A DNA stretch of 64,000 nucleotides from an uncultured Coriobacteriaceae bacterium (GTDB lineage: Bacteria > Actinomycetota > Coriobacteriia > Coriobacteriales > Atopobiaceae), in NCBI GenBank assembly GCA_948439405.1, contig CAOJNB010000005.1:1-64000 (forward strand), written 5' to 3'. The notes below the pieces were generated by a model. That model saw only the letters and a list, made by a program, of their open reading frames with translations, did no database searches and was not told where the DNA came from. Below, one piece after another: positions 56,644 through 64,000 of the stretch (the stretch's first letter is position 1; every line of letters begins with the position of its first letter). The translations under genes were made by a program, and so were the position numbers.

Positions 56644-59600
56644 ATGGCACTCACCGTCATAGCCACGTCAGACCTCTCCCCGCTGCCCGCCGCGGCCGAG
56701 CGCGCCCTGCGCGCGGCCCTCGGGGCCCGCGGCAGGGCCGAGCTGCTCGTCCCCACCTTCGCGCAAGGGCTCGACGCCCAGAGGGAGATGGCCTCGCGCG
56801 AGGGGCTGTCCGTCGGCGTCGGCGTCACCACCCCCGCGTCCTGGGCCCAGGAGCGCTGGGAGGTGTGGGGCGACGGCAGGCGCCCGGTCGCCCCGGCGCA
56901 GCGCCTCGCGTTCGCCTCTCTCGTGCTCTCCTCCTGCGACGAGGGCGAGCGCGCGGGCGTCCCCGCCACGCCCGGCACGGCGGACGCGCTCGCCTCGCTC
57001 GTGCGCGACGCGCTGCCCTGGCTGTCGGACGACCCGGGCGCGACGGCGCGCCCCCTCGCGCCCGCCGAGCGCGCCTTCGTGGGGCTCGCCGGCCGCTACG
57101 CGGAGGAGCTCGCCGCGCGCGGGCTCGTGGAGCCCTGCGAGTGCATGGCGCTGCTGCCCGGGGCGCTCGCCGCGGGCGGCGCCCGGGACGTGCCGCTGGT
57201 CGTCTGCGGAGCGGACTCCATGCCCTTCGCGCAGCGCGCGATGCTCGTGGGGCTCGCGGCCGGCGCGGAGGTGACCGTGGTCGTCCCGCGGGCCGCCGGC
57301 GTCGCGGGCGACATGGCCCGCCTGCTCGCGGACGGGCTCGCGGCCATGGCCGCCGGGCGGGGCGTGCCCTGCGAGCTCTCCGAGGACGTCGCCGCCTCGC
57401 CGGGGCCCGCGGACGGGGGCGAGCTGGGGCGGCTGCGCGCCGCGCTCTACGCCTCCGAGCCCTCCGCGCCCGTGGAGGCCGAGGGCGCCGTCCGGCTGCT
57501 GGAGGCCGCGGGCCCGCTCGCCGAGGCCGAGCTCGTGGCCCGCGAGGTCCGCGCGCTGCCGGCCGAGTGCCGCGAGGTGGCCGTCGTCGTCGCGGACGCG
57601 GACGGCGCCTTCCGCGAGCTCGCCCCGAAGCTGGCCGCGCGCGGCGCGCGGGTGGAGTCCTCTCGCCGCCGCCCGGTCGCGTCGCTCGAGCCCGCGCGCG
57701 CCTTCATGGGCCTCGCCGAGACGGTCGCCCGCCTCGTCGAGACGCCGTGGCCGGAGCAGGGGGAGGGGCGCCCGCGCCTGGGCGACATGTCCTGGTGGCC
57801 CACGCGGGGGCTGACCGACTTCCTGCTCTCCGAGCTCTCCTCCGTCCCGCTGGAGCGCGCCTGGGAGCTCGACGCCGCGATCCGCGGCAACCGCGTGCTC
57901 TCGCCGGGCGGGCTGCTCGACGTCCTGCGCCGCGAGGGCCGCACCTCGCGCCCCTGCGCGCTCGCCGTCTCCCGCCTGCTCGCCGGGGACGTGGCGGGCG
58001 CCGCCCGCAAGCTCGCGCGGGGCGCCGAGGGGGACGGGCTCTCCGCGGACGCCCGGGCGGCGCTCTCGGGCATTGCCGACGCCGCCGCGACCCTGCGCGG
58101 CCTCGGCGTGCGCTGCGAGCTCGACCCGAAGGCGGGCGAGGCCTCCCGCGTGGCGTCCCTCTCGGAGCTGCTGGGGCTCGTTCTCCAGCTCGTGGACCAC
58201 CAGCGGCTGCGCGAGCGCCTGGCCCTGGGCGAGGAGGGCGCCGCGCGCCGCGTCCGCGTCCTCTCGCGAGCCGAGGCCGCCGAGCTCGCGCCCGGCTCCG
58301 TCGACGCCCTCGTCTGCTGCGGGCTCACCGAGGGCGAGTCGCCGCTCCGTCCGGAGGAGGGGGCGGTCGTGCGCCTCGAGGAGGCCTTCGGCCTGGGGGA
58401 CGGCACGGTGCCGCTCGACCGCGAGCGCTCCCGCTTCGCGCGCATCGCGGCGGCGCCCCGCCACGCGCTCCTGCTCGAGCGCCGGCTCAGGAACGCCGAC
58501 GCGAAGGAGGCGTACCCCGCGGCGGCCCTCACCGAGCTGCTCGCCTGCTACGACGCGGCTCCCGGCGAGCCTCCCGCGGGCATGCCGGTCGTGCGCCGCG
58601 GCGAGGCCGAGGCGCAGGAGAACTCCTCGGCCGCGGGTCGCGCGCAGCGGCTGCTCGCCGAGGACGCGCTCGCCGCCACCGGGGAGGTGTCGGAGCGCTC
58701 GCGGCCGATGATCGTCGTCCCCGCGGACGGCACCTCGCTGCCCGAGGACGGGATCCCGCCGCTCTCCGCCTCCCAGATCGAGAACTACCTGGAGTGCCCG
58801 TGCAGGTGGTTCGCCCAGCGCCGCCTCGGGCTCTCCGGGGTGGACGCCGGCTTCTCGCCGGCCAGCATGGGCGTCTTCGCCCACCGGGTCCTCGAGCGCA
58901 CCTATCTCGCGCTGCTCGAGGAGGCGATGCGGGAGGCCGGCCTCGTGGAGGGCGAGTTCTCGCAGGACGCCTCCGACGTGGCCTACGTCCCGGGGGCGGC
59001 CGTCGGCGAGGGGAACCTCGAGCGCGCCCGCGAGCTGCTCGGCGGCTTCTTCGACGAGAACCTCGACGAGCAGCTGCGTCGCGCCACGCGCCGCTCCAGC
59101 CAGGCCTTCGTGCCGCACGACCCCTACGAGGAGTGGCAGCTCGGCAGGCTCCGCGACGACCTGCTGGGGGTGCTGGACTTCGACGCGGCGCGCCTGGAGG
59201 GCTTCGCCCCGCGCTACTTCGAGCAGCGCTTCGGGGCGGGCAAGCGCGGGTGGGGCTCCGTCCGCTACGCCGGCGTCGAGGTCGTCGGCACGATCGACCG
59301 CATCGACGTCGACGCCGAGGGCAACGCCGTCGTGATTGACTACAAGCACAAGTCCCCGGGCTCGCTGGCCAGGGAGTACGACGCCTTCGCGGACGGCAGG
59401 CCCCGCGAGGTCTCCGAGCTCCGCCTGCCGCGCCGCGTCCAGTCGCTGCTCTACGCGCAGGTCGTGCGCCGCCTGCACCCCGAGCTCAACGTCGTGGGGG
59501 CCGTCTACCTCGCCACCCAGGGCGACAGCAAGGGCAGGCACGCGATCGCCGGCGTCGCGGAGCGCGGCTTCGGCTCCCGAGTGTTCGGGCCCGACGCGAC

Positions 59601-59790
59601 GCCGCGGCGGCTCGAGGCCTTCGAGCTCGGCGTCGGGGAGATGGGCCTCGGCGAGATGCTCGACGCCTGCGAGGGAATGATCGGGGAGTCCGTCGCCCGC
59701 CTGCGCGACGGCGACGTCACGGCGAGCCCGGTCGACGAGCGGGCCTGCACGTGGTGCCCGGTGCTCGGCTGCGAGAGGAGGCTGTCCTAG
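56644..59790 (+). CDS. addB: AddB-like nuclease/helicase subunit
   Basis: A 1048-residue partner of AddA in processing double-strand breaks for RecA. The N-terminal helicase-like region is degenerate; the C-terminal PD-(D/E)XK nuclease shows GTIDRIDVDAEGNAVVIDYK followed by HK (about residue 898). Four cysteines arranged as in AddB iron-sulfur clusters are visible: ENYLECPCRWF (C718 or C720) and the terminal ACTWCPVLGCERR (C1035, C1038 and C1043). It is followed 1 bp later by addA. Usual AddB length is about 1150, so this is a somewhat short form. Confidence 0.87.
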   Translation: MALTVIATSDLSPLPAAAERALRAALGARGRAELLVPTFAQGLDAQREMASREGLSVGVGVTTPASWAQERWEVWGDGRRPVAPAQRLAFASLVLSSCDEGERAGVPATPGTADALASLVRDALPWLSDDPGATARPLAPAERAFVGLAGRYAEELAARGLVEPCECMALLPGALAAGGARDVPLVVCGADSMPFAQRAMLVGLAAGAEVTVVVPRAAGVAGDMARLLADGLAAMAAGRGVPCELSEDVAASPGPADGGELGRLRAALYASEPSAPVEAEGAVRLLEAAGPLAEAELVAREVRALPAECREVAVVVADADGAFRELAPKLAARGARVESSRRRPVASLEPARAFMGLAETVARLVETPWPEQGEGRPRLGDMSWWPTRGLTDFLLSELSSVPLERAWELDAAIRGNRVLSPGGLLDVLRREGRTSRPCALAVSRLLAGDVAGAARKLARGAEGDGLSADARAALSGIADAAATLRGLGVRCELDPKAGEASRVASLSELLGLVLQLVDHQRLRERLALGEEGAARRVRVLSRAEAAELAPGSVDALVCCGLTEGESPLRPEEGAVVRLEEAFGLGDGTVPLDRERSRFARIAAAPRHALLLERRLRNADAKEAYPAAALTELLACYDAAPGEPPAGMPVVRRGEAEAQENSSAAGRAQRLLAEDALAATGEVSERSRPMIVVPADGTSLPEDGIPPLSASQIENYLECPCRWFAQRRLGLSGVDAGFSPASMGVFAHRVLERTYLALLEEAMREAGLVEGEFSQDASDVAYVPGAAVGEGNLERARELLGGFFDENLDEQLRRATRRSSQAFVPHDPYEEWQLGRLRDDLLGVLDFDAARLEGFAPRYFEQRFGAGKRGWGSVRYAGVEVVGTIDRIDVDAEGNAVVIDYKHKSPGSLAREYDAFADGRPREVSELRLPRRVQSLLYAQVVRRLHPELNVVGAVYLATQGDSKGRHAIAGVAERGFGSRVFGPDATPRRLEAFELGVGEMGLGEMLDACEGMIGESVARLRDGDVTASPVDERACTWCPVLGCERRLS

Positions 59791-59791
59791 C

Positions 59792-62700
59792 ATGGCCATG
59801 AGTCCCACGCCGGAACAGCAGCGCGTGATCGACACGCTCGACGCCCCGCTCTTCGTCTCCGCGGGGGCGGGCGCCGGCAAGTCCTCGACGCTGGCGAGCC
59901 GCGTCGTCCACGCCTTCGAGCCGGGCTCGGGCGAGGGAAGGAGGCCCTTCCTCGACGACATCGACCAGCTGCTCATCATCACCTTCACCGACGCCGCCGC
60001 CGCCGAGATCCGCGACAAGGTGCGCCAGCGCCTGCGCGAGGCCGGCCGCGCGGACCTCGCCGTGCGGGTGGACGAGGCCTGGATCTCCACGATCCACGGG
60101 ATGTGCTCGCGCATCCTGCGCCGCCACGCCCTCGAGATGGGGATCGACCCGGGCTTCTCCATGATTCGCGACACCGACGGCGACGAGATGCTCGAGGACG
60201 CGGTCAACGAGGTGCACGACGCGATCGACAGGCGGGGCCTGTTCCCGGAGCTGACCGGCGCGATTCCCCTGCGCTCCAAGAATGCCAGGGACGCCTACGA
60301 CGTCATGGACATGGCGCGCACGCTGCGCACCAAGGCGGCCAACGCCTCGCGGGGCTTCGACTCCGTGAGCTTCCCGGGAACCGTGCCCGAGATCGGGTCG
60401 CGGGTGCGCCGCCTGCGCGAGCTTTGGGCGGCGTGGGCGGAGATGCTCGCGGACGACCCGGGTGCCGCCAAGCCCAGGGGCGTCTCCGCTCTCGCGGCCA
60501 GCGAAGAGGCGCTCGCCTCGCTTGACGCGCTGCTCATGGGTCCCGGCACGGGCGACGTCGAGGCGGTCGCCGCCTGCGTCGATGCACTCCCGAAGCCCGC
60601 CGCGGGCGTCGGCAAGGCCTACGTGCGGGAGGCGGCGAAGGAGGTCCAGACCGCGCTGGCCGACCTCAGGCTCTCCGCCCTCATGGCGCGGGCGGCCCCG
60701 CTCTGCGACCAGCTGCTCGACGTCGCCCGCATGATCGACGACGCGTACGACCGCCGCAAGCGGGCAGCGGGCGTGCTCGACAACGACGACCTCGTGAGGC
60801 TCGGCCTCGAGGCGGTGCGCGAGCATCCCGACATCGCCGCGCTCTACTGCGACAAGTTCCGCCTCGTGATGGTCGACGAGTTCCAGGACACCAACTCGCA
60901 GCAGGTCGAGCTCATCGAGCTGCTCTCAGGCGAGGGGGCGTGCCACCTCGCCACGGTCGGCGACGCCCAGCAGTCCATCTACCGCTTCCGCGCGGCCGAC
61001 GTCGACGTGTTCCGCGACCGCGAGGCCTCGGGGGCTGCCCAGGCCGTGCGCCTCGACATGAACTTCCGCAGCCACGTCGACGTCCTCGCCTTCGTCGCGG
61101 CGGCGCTCGGGCACGGCGCGCTCGAGGACTTCATGCCCCTCGTGCCCTGCCCGACCCGCAAGGACGCCTACCGGGCCCGCGCGCTCCCGCGCGCCCAGGT
61201 GGTGATGGTGTCGGCCCAGAAGGTGGGGCACTCCGCCCCGCCCGCCGACGCGCGCTGCGCGCTGCTCGCGGCCGCGATCGCCGACAGGCTCGCCGCCTAC
61301 CGCGACGCCGGCGAGAGCCCGGACGACATGGTGCTGCTGCTGGGCCGCATGGCGAACCTGGACACCTACCTCTCCGCGCTGCGCGCCGCCGGCCTCGAGT
61401 GCGTCGTCTCGGGCGGCTCCACCTTCTCCGGCCTCAGGGAGGTCGGCGTCGTCGCGTCGATGTTGGACTTCCTCGCCGACCCCCACGACACCGAGCGGGG
61501 CCTGTTCCCCGTGCTCGTCGGGGGCCCCTTCGAGCTGGACGCCGACGACCTCGTCGCGCTCGCGACCAAGGTGCAGGACAACGGCGTCGACCTCGCCCGC
61601 CGCGGGATCGACGCGGGGCTGCTCTCCTTCGAGCTGCCCGAGGGCGTCGTCGCGTCCGAGCGGCTCCTCCTCGCCCGCGAGGTGCTCGTGCGCGCCGCGG
61701 AGCGCATGCGGACCTGGCGGCTCGGCGACGTATTGGAGGGCATCGTGCGCGAGTCCGGCTGGATGGCCCGGCTCGAGGCGCGCGGCGCCGAGGGCAGGGC
61801 CGTCCTCGCCAACGTCCTCGCCGCCGTCCGCTTCGCCGACGAGCTCGCGACGGAGGCGGGCCTCGGCGTGGCGCGCGCGGCCGCGGAGTTCCGGCACTGG
61901 CTCGACGTCGCCAAGCAGGGGCCGGCCTCGCTCGCGGGGTCGTCGGCCGGCGCCGTGCGCGTGATGACGGTGCACGCCTCGAAGGGGCTCGAGTTCCCCG
62001 TCGTCGCGGTGGCGGAGTGCTGGTCGAAGCACAGGACCGAGCTCAAGGGTCTGGCGGCCGACGTCCGCGGCGGCGCCGTGCGCGCGGCCCTGCTGCCCGA
62101 GGGCGTCGAGAAGGCCATGCTCGAGGGCGACGTGCCCGAGGAGCGCTCCTGCGTGACGCGGGCCGACTGGGCCCGCAGGCTGTGGGCCGTCGACGCCGCC
62201 GGGGAGGCCGCCGAGGCGGCGCGCCTGCTCTACGTGGCGCTCACGCGCGCCCGCGAGGCGGTCGTGCTGGGCGCCGAGTTCGACAAGAAGACCGACGCCG
62301 TGGAGGGGGGCGGCTCCCTGCTGCAGTCCGTGCTCTCCTCGCTCTACGGCGACGAGCTGCCCGAGGTGGGGGAGAGCGCGCTCTCGGTCCCCTATGGGCA
62401 CCCCGGCCGCGAGGGGGACCCGTCCTCGCACGAGGTCGCCACGCTGCGCTGCGAGATGAGGTTCGGCGAGGAGCGCCGGGGCTTCGTCGTCGACGCGGGC
62501 GGCGCGCTTCCCGCGCTCGAGGGCGCCTACGCGCGCGCCTCGGAGCTGCTCGCCCCCGCGGAGCCGCCCGCGCGCACCTTCGGGCGCTACGACCAGGCGG
62601 TCGACGACGGCCTCGCCCAGGCGGCGCTGGCCGCCCGCCCGTGGCGCGCCCGCTCCGGCACCTTCAGCTTCTCCTCGGTGGCCGCGGAGTCGTCCGACGC

Positions 62701-63301
62701 CGCGCCGGAGGGCGTCCCCGTCCCCGACGCTGCGGAGGCCGACCTCGAGCCCGAGCCCGAGCTTGACGACCGCGACCGCGCGACCTCGCTGGGCTCGGCC
62801 TTCCACCAGGTCGCCCAGGCGATGGTGGAGAGCGGCGGGGAGGTGCCCGCCGCGCGCGTCGACGCCGTCGCCTCGGCCTGGGGCCTCGGCCCGCGCTCTC
62901 GGCGCCGCCTCGACGAGGCGGTCGCGCGCTGGGCCGGCTCGGAGATCCGCCGCGAGGCTCTGGCCTGGCCGCGCGTCGACGCGGAGGTCCCCTTCTTCTG
63001 CCGGGTCGAGGACAGCCCCCACGGCGACCACGTCGAGGGCTTCATCGACCTGCTCGCCCGCGACGGGGAGGGCAGGGAGGCGCTCGTCGTCGACTACAAG
63101 ACGGGCAACCTCGACGGCAACCTCGCCGAGCTCGAGGCCCACCACCTGCGCCAGGCCTCCTTCTACGCCTGGGTGCTCATGGGCCAGGGCTTCGAGCGGG
63201 TGAGCTGCGCGTTCGTCTGCGTCGAGCGCGACGACGGGGAGGGGCGTCCTACCGTCGTGCGCTACGAGTTCTCCGCCGAGGCGCCCCCGACGCTCGACTA
63301 G
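59792..63301 (+). CDS. addA: AddA-like UvrD-type helicase/nuclease
   Basis: A 1169-residue helicase-nuclease. Helicase motifs are intact: Walker A VSAGAGAGKSSTLASRVVHA (K30), motif II LVMVDEFQDTNSQQVELIEL (about residue 360), motif III DAQQSIYRFRAADVDVFR, motif V-like VMTVHASKGLEFPVVAVAEC (about 724) and motif VI ARLLYVALTRAREAVVLG. The C-terminal PD-(D/E)XK nuclease core ends EALVVDYKTGNLDGNLAE (about 1100). With AddB it resects DNA ends. The two genes are probably one operon. Confidence 0.93.
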   Translation: MAMSPTPEQQRVIDTLDAPLFVSAGAGAGKSSTLASRVVHAFEPGSGEGRRPFLDDIDQLLIITFTDAAAAEIRDKVRQRLREAGRADLAVRVDEAWISTIHGMCSRILRRHALEMGIDPGFSMIRDTDGDEMLEDAVNEVHDAIDRRGLFPELTGAIPLRSKNARDAYDVMDMARTLRTKAANASRGFDSVSFPGTVPEIGSRVRRLRELWAAWAEMLADDPGAAKPRGVSALAASEEALASLDALLMGPGTGDVEAVAACVDALPKPAAGVGKAYVREAAKEVQTALADLRLSALMARAAPLCDQLLDVARMIDDAYDRRKRAAGVLDNDDLVRLGLEAVREHPDIAALYCDKFRLVMVDEFQDTNSQQVELIELLSGEGACHLATVGDAQQSIYRFRAADVDVFRDREASGAAQAVRLDMNFRSHVDVLAFVAAALGHGALEDFMPLVPCPTRKDAYRARALPRAQVVMVSAQKVGHSAPPADARCALLAAAIADRLAAYRDAGESPDDMVLLLGRMANLDTYLSALRAAGLECVVSGGSTFSGLREVGVVASMLDFLADPHDTERGLFPVLVGGPFELDADDLVALATKVQDNGVDLARRGIDAGLLSFELPEGVVASERLLLAREVLVRAAERMRTWRLGDVLEGIVRESGWMARLEARGAEGRAVLANVLAAVRFADELATEAGLGVARAAAEFRHWLDVAKQGPASLAGSSAGAVRVMTVHASKGLEFPVVAVAECWSKHRTELKGLAADVRGGAVRAALLPEGVEKAMLEGDVPEERSCVTRADWARRLWAVDAAGEAAEAARLLYVALTRAREAVVLGAEFDKKTDAVEGGGSLLQSVLSSLYGDELPEVGESALSVPYGHPGREGDPSSHEVATLRCEMRFGEERRGFVVDAGGALPALEGAYARASELLAPAEPPARTFGRYDQAVDDGLAQAALAARPWRARSGTFSFSSVAAESSDAAPEGVPVPDAAEADLEPEPELDDRDRATSLGSAFHQVAQAMVESGGEVPAARVDAVASAWGLGPRSRRRLDEAVARWAGSEIRREALAWPRVDAEVPFFCRVEDSPHGDHVEGFIDLLARDGEGREALVVDYKTGNLDGNLAELEAHHLRQASFYAWVLMGQGFERVSCAFVCVERDDGEGRPTVVRYEFSAEAPPTLD

Positions 63302-63366
63302 GTTGGTATCCTGATTCGACGCGGGCTCGACGCCCGCCTGACGGCCGCACGGGAGGGGCTCGCCAC

Positions 63367-64000
63367 ATGGCCTTCGTTCACCTGCACAACCACTCCGACT
63401 TCTCCCTGCTCGACGGGGCGACGCGCATCGACGCCATGGTCGAGCGCGCCGTCGAGCTGGGCATGCCGGCCGTCGCGCTGACCGACCACGGCTACATGTA
63501 CGGCATCCCGGACTTCGACCTCGCCTGCGCCGGCTTCAACGAGAAGACCGACATCTACGCCCAGTGGGAGCGCGACGTCGCCGCGCTGTCCGAGGGGCGC
63601 GAGCCCGCCGAGCCGGACCCGGACGCCCCGGACGACTCGTTCAAGGAGCGCGCCCACGCCCAGTGGGAGCGCGACCTGGCGCGCTGGCGCCGCCGCGGCT
63701 CGCTCGACGACGTGGTCCCCCCGACCGTCAAGCCGCTGTTCGGCTGCGAGGCCTACTTCATCACCGACGACCAGATCGAGAAGGTCGCCGCGACCCAGCA
63801 CCGCTACCACCTCATCCTCATCGCGAAGGACGAGACGGGCTACCTCAACCTCATGAAGATGATGAGCGAGGCGGCCATCGACCAGTTCTACTACAAGCCC
63901 CGCACGACGCTCGACATGCTGCGCCGCTACCACGAGGGGGTCATCTGCACCTCCGCCTGCGTCCAGGGCATCATCCCGCAGCGCATCCAGGAGTCGAACC
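63367..64000 (+). CDS. dnaE: DNA polymerase III alpha subunit, N-terminal part (3' truncated by window)
   Basis: The first ~211 residues of a DnaE-type replicase: the PHP domain begins MAFVHLHNHSDFSLLDGATR and continues AVALTDHGYMYGIPDF, LFGCEAYFITDDQIEKVAAT, YHLILIAKDETGYLNLMKMM and CTSACVQGIIPQRIQESN. Between the second and third PHP motifs is an unusual insertion of about 55 residues, with two similar pieces (YAQWERDVAALSEGREPAEP and HAQWERDLARWRRRGSLDDV). The ATG at 63367 has GGGAGGGG upstream. The gene continues beyond the window. Confidence 0.93.
   Translation, partial: MAFVHLHNHSDFSLLDGATRIDAMVERAVELGMPAVALTDHGYMYGIPDFDLACAGFNEKTDIYAQWERDVAALSEGREPAEPDPDAPDDSFKERAHAQWERDLARWRRRGSLDDVVPPTVKPLFGCEAYFITDDQIEKVAATQHRYHLILIAKDETGYLNLMKMMSEAAIDQFYYKPRTTLDMLRRYHEGVICTSACVQGIIPQRIQESN

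Overview
The window is very GC-rich DNA (visibly well above 65 %) with strong Shine-Dalgarno sequences, tightly packed operons and many 1-8 bp gene overlaps. Gene content (Veg, YerC/TrpR-type regulator, DapH acetyl-type lysine pathway, BioY, AddAB, DUF815 ATPase, ilv/leu operon) fits a high-GC actinobacterium, most likely of the class Coriobacteriia (Olsenella/Atopobium/Eggerthella-like). The class is an inference from gene content; no rRNA is present to test it.

Left chromosomal block (1-12965). A plus-strand branched-chain amino-acid operon runs leuA(partial)-ilvB-ilvN-ilvC-ilvD-[DUF815 ATPase]-[mannose-6-phosphate isomerase]-leuC-leuD-leuB. It takes pyruvate to the 2-keto precursors of valine and isoleucine and extends 2-ketoisovalerate to leucine. 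It ends in a hairpin terminator and is followed by a small membrane protein, a FtsB/DivIC-like division protein, a Ppx/GppA phosphatase and tRNA-Leu(UAA).

Prophage (about 13135-44655), inserted between tRNA-Leu and tRNA-Glu. This is a complete siphovirus-like temperate phage of about 31.5 kb. Lytic genes are on the minus strand and run from a Cro-like gene near 40.7 kb leftward: small early proteins, a recombination/replication set (ParB-like, DUF1351, ERF annealing protein, SSB, replication initiator, DnaC-like loader, HNH-like), a small-gene block, a tRNA-like RNA, a terminase that looks like a small/large-subunit fusion, portal, MuF head protein with a papain-like toxin tail and adjacent immunity gene, scaffold, capsid, connectors, tail tube, chaperones, tape measure, Dit, tail proteins, an invertible receptor-binding/tail-fibre locus, and the lysis cassette. 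The plus-strand lysogeny module (40854-44637) holds an S24-type repressor with substituted catalytic residues, a lipoprotein, a DUF3644 HEPN protein (candidate anti-phage function) and a large serine recombinase.

The most striking structure is at 14852-15699. A 22-bp perfect inverted repeat (27/28 when extended) flanks two alternative 426-bp C-terminal cassettes of the tail protein that face each other and share one palindromic stop (CTAG) at the exact centre. Inversion would fuse the silent cassette in frame to the same N-terminal part, giving a two-state host-range switch. The second notable system is the MuF-papain-toxin/immunity pair at 25634-27845.

Right chromosomal block (44656-64000). 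tRNA-Glu(UUC), bioY, two adjacent helical-repeat (TPR-like) genes, a murE-type ligase, tRNA-Val(UAC), murI, rdgB, veg and ispE. Then comes a lysine riboswitch controlling lysA-dapA-dapB-dapH-yerC, then addB-addA (double-strand break repair) and the 5' end of dnaE. The last part links lysine/diaminopimelate supply, peptidoglycan precursors (murI, murE) and genome maintenance.
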